This document shows positions 6,133 to 12,101 of a DNA stretch of 15,574 bases, piece after piece; position 1 is the first letter of the stretch, and each line of letters opens with the position of its first letter. The DNA comes from Candidatus Gastranaerophilales bacterium. GTDB lineage: Bacteria; Cyanobacteriota; Vampirovibrionia; Gastranaerophilales; UBA9971. A model generated the notes under the pieces. The model was not told where the DNA came from. It saw nothing but the letters and a program-made list of their open reading frames with translations, and did not search any database. The stretch is from assembly GCA_028277195.1 (NCBI GenBank), contig JANQGS010000184.1, forward strand, positions 1 through 15,574. The letters run 5' to 3'. The translations under genes were made by a program, and so were the position numbers.

Positions 6133-6401
6133 ATCACAAGTATAATCTTGAATTTTCCAGAAAGTTTAAGAAAGCTCTTGAAAAATTTGATAAAAATACA
6201 CGAAAACAAATAAATGAAGCTATATTAAGGCTTTCGAGTAATTATAAAGATTGTAATATAGTAAAACTGTCTGGAATTTTTGATACTTACAGATTAAGAA
6301 GCGGAAATTACAGAATTTTATTCAAAAGGTATGATAATAAAATGTTGATTTTGTTGCTGGATGTTAAGCACCGCAAGGATGCATACAAAGATTTATCATA
6401 A
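6129..6401 (+). CDS. RelE/ParE-superfamily toxin
   Basis: A 90-residue basic protein of the RelE/ParE fold. The pattern is typical: an N-terminal strand NLEFSRKFKKALEKFDKNTRKQI with two helices, then KLSGIFDTYRLRSGNYRILFKRYDNKMLILLLDVKHRKDAYK. Arg55, Arg57, Arg62, His81, Arg82 and Tyr86 lie where mRNA-cleaving RelE/YoeB-like toxins keep their catalytic and RNA-contact residues, so a ribosome-dependent mRNA interferase is more likely than a ParE gyrase poison, though the two are hard to separate by eye. Length is normal for the family, so the toxin appears intact. Its ATG overlaps the antitoxin stop by 4 bp, ensuring coupled translation. Confidence 0.88.
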   Translation: MNHKYNLEFSRKFKKALEKFDKNTRKQINEAILRLSSNYKDCNIVKLSGIFDTYRLRSGNYRILFKRYDNKMLILLLDVKHRKDAYKDLS

Positions 6402-6420
6402 GCAGGAGAGGGAGTTTGCT

Positions 6421-7221
6421 ATGTTTTTTAAAAAGGAGTTGTTAGCCGGGTTGCTCGCGCTTTGCTTTCTGGTCATGCCAATGGGGGCAGTGGCGGAAGA
6501 CGGAGTTGTATATATAATTGATAGTAACAAACCATACGATTATAAGCTCTGGGAAAGAGTCGGCAGGTATGACCAGAAAGTTTTTGAGGTAGGATTCAGG
6601 CTTTTAAATGAGAATAAATTTCCTAAAAATGTTCGTTTTACTTTAAAAAGGAACATAAAAGAAACAAATGCTTATGCAAAGTATTCAAGGGGAGAAATTG
6701 CCATTTATACCGGAATGCTTTTATATATTCAAAATGATGATGAATTAGCCGCTATTCTGGCTCATGAAATGGGGCATATTAATCAGTTAAGCACAGGTTT
6801 CTGGCCATGGAAAAGAACAAAAATGTGGTTTGCCCCAAAGTTTTATGAATTTGATGCGGATAAAATAGGCATAGACTATATGGTTAAAGCCGGATATAAT
6901 CCTCTTGCAATGATTACAGTTTTTAATAAAGTTGGCCCGGAAGACAGTAATTTTTATAAATTTTTACTTTTCTATAAATCTTTAAAAACTCTTTACTATA
7001 AGATTTTATTAACAGATAATTTTATTGATATTTTACTTGTCAGGCCTTATGACACTCATCCTAAAACTTCCAAACGTATGGACAAAATATACAACCACAT
7101 CCTCGTCAACTACCCGAACTTCATCACCGAAGGCTATAAAAACCCTTATTACGCAAATTTCCTTATGAATGCCGAAAAAAACACGGATATCAAGATAATC
7201 AGGGAAAAACATGATTTGTAA
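6421..7221 (+). CDS. Secreted or periplasmic M48-family zinc metallopeptidase
   Basis: A 266-residue exported protease. The signal peptide runs from residue 1 to about 25 (MFFKKELLAG, hydrophobic core, AVA cleavage site). The catalytic zinc site is HEMGH (His115, Glu116, His119), with EFDAD providing the third ligand Glu143, followed by the M48-typical THPKTSKRM at 212-220. The fold matches soluble BepA/LoiP-like M48 proteases that degrade misassembled outer-membrane proteins, but without the TPR part of BepA. The ATG at 6421 is preferred over one 60 nt upstream because it begins the signal peptide and has AGGAGAGGGAG before it. It follows the toxin gene after 19 nt on the same strand and may be co-transcribed. 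The residues between 145 and 205 are unusually rich in Lys, Phe and Tyr. Confidence 0.88.
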   Translation: MFFKKELLAGLLALCFLVMPMGAVAEDGVVYIIDSNKPYDYKLWERVGRYDQKVFEVGFRLLNENKFPKNVRFTLKRNIKETNAYAKYSRGEIAIYTGMLLYIQNDDELAAILAHEMGHINQLSTGFWPWKRTKMWFAPKFYEFDADKIGIDYMVKAGYNPLAMITVFNKVGPEDSNFYKFLLFYKSLKTLYYKILLTDNFIDILLVRPYDTHPKTSKRMDKIYNHILVNYPNFITEGYKNPYYANFLMNAEKNTDIKIIREKHDL

Positions 7222-7232
7222 TATAATATTAA

Positions 7233-7261
7233 TTGACAGTGAGTTGCCAGTTAGTTACTAT
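7233..7261 (+). promoter_or_regulatory. Promoter of the tRNA pair
   Basis: A consensus TTGACA (7233-7238) is followed after 17 nt by TACTAT (7256-7261); TATAGA (7259-7264) and GATAAT (7263-7268) are overlapping alternatives. The predicted start near 7268 lies about 15 nt before the mature tRNA-Pro end, as expected for a tRNA precursor. Confidence 0.6.
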
Positions 7262-7282
7262 AGATAATGCAAAAAACAGTGG

Positions 7283-7356
7283 CGGGATGTGGCGCAGCTT
7301 GGTAGCGCACCTCGCTTGGGACGAGGGGGCCGCTGGTTCGAATCCAGTCATCCCGA
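7283..7356 (+). tRNA. tRNA-Pro (UGG)
   Basis: A complete cloverleaf of 74 nt. The acceptor stem is CGGGATG with CATCCCG and discriminator A; the D arm contains GCGCAGCTTGGTAGCGC; the anticodon arm is CCTCG-CTTGGGA-CGAGG with anticodon TGG; the T arm is CTGGTTCGAATCCAG. The C1-G72 start of the acceptor stem is typical of bacterial tRNA-Pro. CCA is not encoded (the next bases are TTT), so it must be added by nucleotidyltransferase. Confidence 0.97.
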
Positions 7357-7387
7357 TTTTATAACCCTCACGCCTACTTCGTAATAT

Positions 7388-7460
7388 GCGGAAGTAACTC
7401 AATTGGTAGAGTACCTGCCTTCCAAGCAGGATGTTGCGAGTTCGAGCCTCGTCTTCCGCT
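7388..7460 (+). tRNA. tRNA-Gly (UCC)
   Basis: A complete cloverleaf of 73 nt. The acceptor stem is GCGGAAG with CTTCCGC and discriminator T; the D arm contains ACTCAATTGGTAGAGT; the anticodon arm is CCTGC-CTTCCAA-GCAGG with anticodon TCC; the T arm is GCGAGTTCGAGCCTCGT. CCA is not encoded. It follows tRNA-Pro by 31 nt and is probably on the same transcript. The T-run directly after it (to 7466) may promote partial termination before the glycosyltransferase gene. Confidence 0.97.
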
Positions 7461-7488
7461 TTTTTTACACCTGTACCGATTTCATTAA

Positions 7489-8502
7489 ATGACCGTTAAG
7501 AGAATTTTAACAATAAATTTTGGGGGAATAGGCGACCAGGTACTGTTTTTCCCTGTATTTGAAACCCTGAGGAAAAATTTCGGCAATCCCCTTGTTACAC
7601 TGGTTACAGAGCCCCGGAGCAAAGCGGTAAAAGAACTTACAGAGCTTGTTGACGAGGTTTTTATTTGTGACTTAAAGGGAAAAAACGGACTTTTTGAGCT
7701 GGTTAAATTTCTACTCAAGGCCCGCAGGGATAAATATGACATTGTAATATCCTCAGGCTCCTCAAAATTTATACCAATTATACTTTTCCTGACCGGCATA
7801 AAAGAGCGCATAGGCTATGACAGCGGTATTTTGAGCAGGTTGCTCCTGACGGGGGCTCTCAGGTTAAACAAAAACCAGTATGCGGCCAATATGTACCATG
7901 ACCTTGTTTCAGACTCAAAAGAGGATAAAATCCCGTCTGTTTCATCATCCCGTCAATCACCCCCCAACAGGGAAGTAAAAACAATACTAATCCATCCCGG
8001 GGTAAGTAAATTGAGCATAAAAAAGGGCATTATAAAATCCTGGCCAGCGGAAAACTGGTTAAAGCTTACGAAACAGCTCCTCTTATCGGGGGAATACAGG
8101 GTTATATTAACGGGAGGACCTGACGATGAGGAGGTTTTAACGTTGTTTAAGGAAAGATTCCCTGAAAATGTGGTTGAAACCGGCAGCATCAGGGAGTTCG
8201 CCAACCTTGTAAGCAATGCGGACATACTGGTGTGTGTAGATTCTGCGCCCATGCATATTGGGGTGGGCTTAAGAAAAAGGGTAATCGCGCTGTTTGGCCC
8301 GACAGACGAGAAAAAACTCCTGCCCGGAAATGAGCTTTTTACCCCTGTTAAGCTGGATTCCGTAAAATGCAGGCCATGTTTGTGGGATAAAAGGCAAACC
8401 TCCTGTGAAACGAAGGATTGCCTGGATATCAACCCCGGCTATATGCTTGAAATTATAAGAGGTGGCGGTGTGACAGGTTCTTTAGACAGCTTAAACGCCT
8501 GA
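7489..8502 (+). CDS. Family 9 glycosyltransferase (heptosyltransferase-like)
   Basis: A 337-residue GT-B enzyme of family 9, which transfers ADP-heptose or similar sugars to the LPS inner core on the cytoplasmic face of the inner membrane. The N-terminal domain opens with RILTINFGGIGDQVLFFP (5-22); the C-terminal domain carries TILIHPG (165-171), the donor-binding VDSAPMHIG (250-258), FGPTD (269-273), and the four-cysteine tail CRPCLWDKRQTSCETKDC (294-311) often seen in this family. The interdomain linker (141-163) is polar and low in complexity. There is no ribosome-binding site before the ATG, which lies 28 nt after the tRNA-Gly gene, so the message may come by read-through from the tRNA promoter. 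The last 64 bp overlap the 3' end of the converging pdp gene. The exact acceptor is unknown. Confidence 0.87.
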   Translation: MTVKRILTINFGGIGDQVLFFPVFETLRKNFGNPLVTLVTEPRSKAVKELTELVDEVFICDLKGKNGLFELVKFLLKARRDKYDIVISSGSSKFIPIILFLTGIKERIGYDSGILSRLLLTGALRLNKNQYAANMYHDLVSDSKEDKIPSVSSSRQSPPNREVKTILIHPGVSKLSIKKGIIKSWPAENWLKLTKQLLLSGEYRVILTGGPDDEEVLTLFKERFPENVVETGSIREFANLVSNADILVCVDSAPMHIGVGLRKRVIALFGPTDEKKLLPGNELFTPVKLDSVKCRPCLWDKRQTSCETKDCLDINPGYMLEIIRGGGVTGSLDSLNA

Positions 8503-9740
8503 GAGAGGATTTCCCCGGCTTTATCGCCCTGCTCGACAGAATTAGCCAATATCCTGGCCAGCACTTCATCTTTACAGACTTTATCCCCCGGTTTTTTGTT
8601 CAGGATAACGCCTGCCCTGTAGTCAATCGGGTCGTCTTTTTTATCCCTGCCCGTTCCGAGCGTTTTTGCGGCATTGGCAACCGCCAGCGCGTCAAGGCCC
8701 TGGACATAACCGGCCTCCTCAGCCGCCAGGGTAAAGGAAAATTGTGTTTCAGCCAGCTTTTCAGGGTTTTCTATATAATCAATGTCACCGCCCTGCGCTT
8801 TTACAATTTCTGTAAATTTTTCGTATGCATCTCCATTTTCAATGAGCTTCTGGAGTTTTTTCCCGGCTTCTTCAATACTATTAGCTTTTTTAGCCTTTAA
8901 TAACCCTGTTGAAGCAAGATATAAGCATAAATCGGTTAAATCACCAGGCCCCCGGTTTTTAAGCGCTCCTATGGATTCGGCCACCTCAATGCCGTTTCCT
9001 ATAGCATTTCCAAGCGGCTGCTCCATGGAAGTAATAACCGCGCACACGGTTTTCCCGGCTTTCTTGCCGATTTCGACCATGGTTTCAGCCAGTTCAACGG
9101 CCTGTTCCCCGGTTTTCATAAACGCCCCGCTTCCAAATTTAACGTCAAGTACAATTATATCAGCTCCTGCCGCTATTTTTTTTGACATAACCGATGATGC
9201 TATAAGCGGAATACTGTTAACAGTAGCGGTAACGTCGCGCAGCTCGTATAGTTTCTTATCCGCAGGCGCGAAGTTGCCCGTCTGGGAGGCTATTGCAGCG
9301 CCTATGTTTTTTACCTGCGAAATAAATTCCTCATTTGCCAGCGCAGTCTTAAATCCGGGAATCGCCTCGAGTTTATCGATAGTTCCGCCCGTAAAACCAA
9401 GCCCCCTGCCTGAGAATTTTGCCACGGGCATACCTGCTGCGGCCAATAGAGGGACGATAATAAGCGTTGTCTTGTCACCTACTCCGCCGGTGCTGTGCTT
9501 GTCGATTATACAGTCTCCAATAGCGCTTAAATCCAGTATATCCCCGGATTTTGCCATTTCCAGGGTCAATATAGCGCTCTCATCAAAAGTCATCCCCTGA
9601 AAACAAACACTCATAAGCCAGGCTGAGAGCTGGTAGTCAGGGATACTGCCATCGAGCATTCCTTTTGCCAGGAAGTTTATTTCCTCCTGTGTGTGGGCTT
9701 TGCCGGACTTCTTTTTATTTATTATATCCGCCATTCTCAT
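8439..9740 (-). CDS. pdp: Pyrimidine-nucleoside phosphorylase
   Basis: A 433-residue cytosolic enzyme that splits thymidine, deoxyuridine and uridine with phosphate, releasing the base and (deoxy)ribose-1-phosphate for salvage. The family signature KHSTGGVGDKTTL (81-93), SGRGLGFTGGTIDKLEAIPGF region, RDVTATVNSIPLIASSVMSKK and DVKFGSGAFMKT are all present, and length equals that of Bacillus-type Pdp. Lys108 in VAKFSGRG is the residue that Bacillus Pdp has where E. coli thymidine phosphorylase has methionine, so I favour Pdp over DeoA. The N-terminus MRMADIINKKKSGK is canonical. There is no Shine-Dalgarno site; a TATAAT ends 6 nt before the ATG. It follows recG after 18 bp on the same strand. 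Its conserved C-terminal PPPLIISSI lies inside the overlap with the converging glycosyltransferase gene. Confidence 0.94.
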   Translation of the reverse strand: MRMADIINKKKSGKAHTQEEINFLAKGMLDGSIPDYQLSAWLMSVCFQGMTFDESAILTLEMAKSGDILDLSAIGDCIIDKHSTGGVGDKTTLIIVPLLAAAGMPVAKFSGRGLGFTGGTIDKLEAIPGFKTALANEEFISQVKNIGAAIASQTGNFAPADKKLYELRDVTATVNSIPLIASSVMSKKIAAGADIIVLDVKFGSGAFMKTGEQAVELAETMVEIGKKAGKTVCAVITSMEQPLGNAIGNGIEVAESIGALKNRGPGDLTDLCLYLASTGLLKAKKANSIEEAGKKLQKLIENGDAYEKFTEIVKAQGGDIDYIENPEKLAETQFSFTLAAEEAGYVQGLDALAVANAAKTLGTGRDKKDDPIDYRAGVILNKKPGDKVCKDEVLARILANSVEQGDKAGEILSQAFKLSKEPVTPPPLIISSI

Positions 9741-9746
9741 ACGGGT

Positions 9747-9775
9747 ATTATACCTTTATCAAAACTCAATCTCCA
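9747..9775 (-). promoter_or_regulatory. Internal promoter of pdp, giving a leaderless start
   Basis: TGGAGA (9775-9770) and a perfect TATAAT (9752-9747) are 17 nt apart on the minus strand, partly inside the end of recG. Only ACCCGT separates the -10 box from the pdp ATG at 9740, so transcription should start on or next to the start codon. Confidence 0.5.
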
Positions 9776-12086
9776 GTGTATCCTTAGACAGCATTTTCTC
9801 TAACTGCGGGTAATCGCTTATTTCATTGTTATCAACAAAATTAAACGCCGCATCCCTTGCTGTTTCGAGGATATGGGCATCATTTATAATATCAGCCAGC
9901 ATCAATTCCGGCAAACCGCTCTGCCTCGTGCCCATTACTTCCCCCGGCCCTCTCAGCTTCAGGTCGCTCTCTGCTATAACAAACCCGTTATTAGTCCGCA
10001 CCATAACCTCAAGCCGCTCCCTGGTTTCTCCTGAGCGGGTATCAGCCACTAAAACGCAGTAAGACTGGGCCAGGCCACGGCCAACCCGCCCTCTCAACTG
10101 GTGCAGCTGGGCCAGGCCAAACCTTTCGCAATTCTCTATCATCATAACCGTTGCATTGGGCACATCAACCCCAACCTCTATAACGGTTGTGCTGACAAGG
10201 ACATGGTACTTGCCCGCCCTGAAATCCTCCATAGCCCGGTCTTTTTCCTTAGCTGACATTTTTCCATGCACAAGTCCTATGCTGAGTTCAGGGAAAACCG
10301 ACTCCCGGAGCTTTCCGGCTTCTATAGTCGCTGCCCTGGCGGACAGGGTTTCCGATTCGTCTATTAACGGGAATACAACATAAGCCTGGTGGCCTTTTTC
10401 AACTTCCTTTGCAATAAGGGTATACGCCTTTTTTCTTTCTGAAGGGCTGACCAGGGCTGTTTTTACGGGTATCCTGCCCGGCGGCAGCTCGTTTATAATG
10501 GTTAAATCCATATCCCCGTGCACTGTAAGGGCAAGGGTCCTGGGGATTGGCGTAGCTGTCATCGTAAGAAGTTCAGGGTTAATGCCCTTGTTTTTCAATT
10601 CTGCCCTTTGCCTTACCCCAAACCTGTGCTGCTCGTCTATAATAACCATTCCGAGCTTATTGAACTCCACTGCCTCCTGTATAAGAGCGTGAGTGCCTAC
10701 CGCAACGTTAATCTGGCCGTTTTGTAAATTTTGGTATAGTTCACGCCTGGTTTTCACGCCATGCTTACCTACGAAAAGCCCTGTGCTCAAGCCTAACGGG
10801 GCAAGCCATTGCGTGAAATTCCCGTAGTGCTGCTCTGCAAGTATTTCAGTGGGCGCCATAATAGCTCCCTGATAACCGCTCTCCACTGCCGCCAGCAGCG
10901 CCATGCACGCAACCACCGTTTTCCCGCTCCCAACATCACCCTGTAGCAACCTTCTCATTGGCTCAGGGTTTTGTATGTCCGCAAGTATTTCCTCAAAAGC
11001 CCCATTCTGGCCGTTAGTCAAGGCAAATGGCAGGGATTTGACGAACTTATCAACAAGCCCGCCTTTTTTGATTTCCAACTGCAAGCCCCGGGTGTCGGTT
11101 TTAGCCTTTTTCCTTATCAGCGCCAGTTTTAGCTGCATGAGGAAAAACTCCTCAAAAACCAGTCTTAGCCTGGCTTCTTCCAGTTCCTTACCTGTTTCGG
11201 GGAAGTGTATTTGCTTTATGGCCTGCGTTTTTCCGATTAATTTGAACTTTTTCCTTATATCATCGGGTATGAACTCCTCAAGATGATTGCCATAGAGTCC
11301 TATAGCTTTATTTATGGCGTTCCTGAGGGTTTTGACGTTCAAATTCTCAGTAACGGGATACACGGGCACTATCCTGTTCAGGTGCAGGGAATCCACTTCT
11401 TCAAGGCTGCCCTTTACCGCTTCCATTTCAGGGGTGTCTATGGTTAATTTTCCTGTGTAGTCATCGATTTTAACCTTCCCGGACACTATAACATCAGACC
11501 CTTTGGGGTATTGTGACCTGTATTTCTCTGCCACAAACCTGTTTGTCTTGCCAAAAAACCTGTTTATAGACAGCACGCCGGTATTGTCTGAAATAATAAT
11601 GGTGAATATAGCGAGGTTAGAGCGTTTTTTTGCCTCAAAATACCTTACTCCCACTATCTTTCCAAATATTGTCACCTCGCCGCCGACTTCTAAGTCTTTT
11701 ATACGGGTCCTGTTTGCGTAATCAAGGTGTTTCCTGGGGTAGTAGTGCAACAGGTCACAGGCTGTAAAAATCCCCAGCTTATGCAGTAGTGCCCCGACTT
11801 TTGGACCTACTCCCTTAACATAAATTACGTCGGTGTCTTCGGGTTTTTTTGCGGGTTTTCCGGTTTCGTTCTTAATATGGTTCACCAGCTGCTTAATCAT
11901 CTTCATCCTGGTGGAAACATCTGAGGTGGAGTATGTTTTAAAGATTGCATAGAGGTTTTTCCACCCGTTTTTATGCAGCTCATCCAGGATAAACCCGGAA
12001 AATGAGAATTTTTTCCCGGGAATATCAATGTAGTTGTGCTTTACCTCGACTTCAACAGCTTTTTTTATTGTTTCCAGATTTTTCAT
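9759..12086 (-). CDS. recG: ATP-dependent DNA helicase RecG
   Basis: A 775-residue branched-DNA helicase that remodels stalled replication forks and Holliday junctions. From the N-terminus: an extra helical region (1-82), a helix-hairpin-helix-like VKGVGPKVGALLHKLGI (90-106), the wedge OB domain (about 135-220; GGEVTIFGKIVGVRYF), then the motor with Walker A GDVGSGKT (383-390), MAPTEILAEQH (410-420), DEQHRFGVRQ (484-493), MTATPIPRTLALT, and VIEVGVDVPNATVMMIENCERFGLAQLHQLRGRVGRG split into the usual motifs V and VI. E. coli RecG is about 690 aa; the added 80 residues resemble the extension of Thermotoga and cyanobacterial RecG. ATG at 12086 is preferred; a GTG at 12110 would overlap the divergent gene. 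There is no Shine-Dalgarno site. pdp follows after 18 bp. Confidence 0.96.
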   Translation of the reverse strand: MKNLETIKKAVEVEVKHNYIDIPGKKFSFSGFILDELHKNGWKNLYAIFKTYSTSDVSTRMKMIKQLVNHIKNETGKPAKKPEDTDVIYVKGVGPKVGALLHKLGIFTACDLLHYYPRKHLDYANRTRIKDLEVGGEVTIFGKIVGVRYFEAKKRSNLAIFTIIISDNTGVLSINRFFGKTNRFVAEKYRSQYPKGSDVIVSGKVKIDDYTGKLTIDTPEMEAVKGSLEEVDSLHLNRIVPVYPVTENLNVKTLRNAINKAIGLYGNHLEEFIPDDIRKKFKLIGKTQAIKQIHFPETGKELEEARLRLVFEEFFLMQLKLALIRKKAKTDTRGLQLEIKKGGLVDKFVKSLPFALTNGQNGAFEEILADIQNPEPMRRLLQGDVGSGKTVVACMALLAAVESGYQGAIMAPTEILAEQHYGNFTQWLAPLGLSTGLFVGKHGVKTRRELYQNLQNGQINVAVGTHALIQEAVEFNKLGMVIIDEQHRFGVRQRAELKNKGINPELLTMTATPIPRTLALTVHGDMDLTIINELPPGRIPVKTALVSPSERKKAYTLIAKEVEKGHQAYVVFPLIDESETLSARAATIEAGKLRESVFPELSIGLVHGKMSAKEKDRAMEDFRAGKYHVLVSTTVIEVGVDVPNATVMMIENCERFGLAQLHQLRGRVGRGLAQSYCVLVADTRSGETRERLEVMVRTNNGFVIAESDLKLRGPGEVMGTRQSGLPELMLADIINDAHILETARDAAFNFVDNNEISDYPQLEKMLSKDTLEIEF

Positions 12087-12101
12087 AGTAATATTATTGT
12101 A
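12087..12101. promoter_or_regulatory. 14-bp divergent start region between recG and glycosyltransferase 9
   Basis: Only 14 bp (12087-12100) separate the two divergent ATG codons. Plus strand: TAATAT (12089-12094, four of six) then six bases, then the ATG at 12101. Minus strand: TACAAT (12101-12096, five of six) then nine bases, then the recG ATG at 12086. There is no ribosome site for either gene. Each -35 region would have to lie inside the other gene's coding sequence, and neither is obvious. Confidence 0.4.

Noticed and set aside
7222..7488. Integrated element next to the tRNA genes
   Set aside because: No integrase, no repeated tRNA 3' end and no mobile genes are present near the two tRNAs; the surroundings are ordinary chromosomal genes.
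7953..8432. A 159-codon minus-strand frame opposite the first glycosyltransferase
   Set aside because: It is antisense to a clear GT9 gene and encodes a low-complexity Ser/Leu-rich product with no recognisable motif.
8782..9600. A 272-codon plus-strand frame opposite pdp
   Set aside because: It lies wholly antisense to a highly conserved enzyme gene, has no ribosome site, and its Ser/Pro-rich product is the usual shadow of a strongly coding opposite strand.
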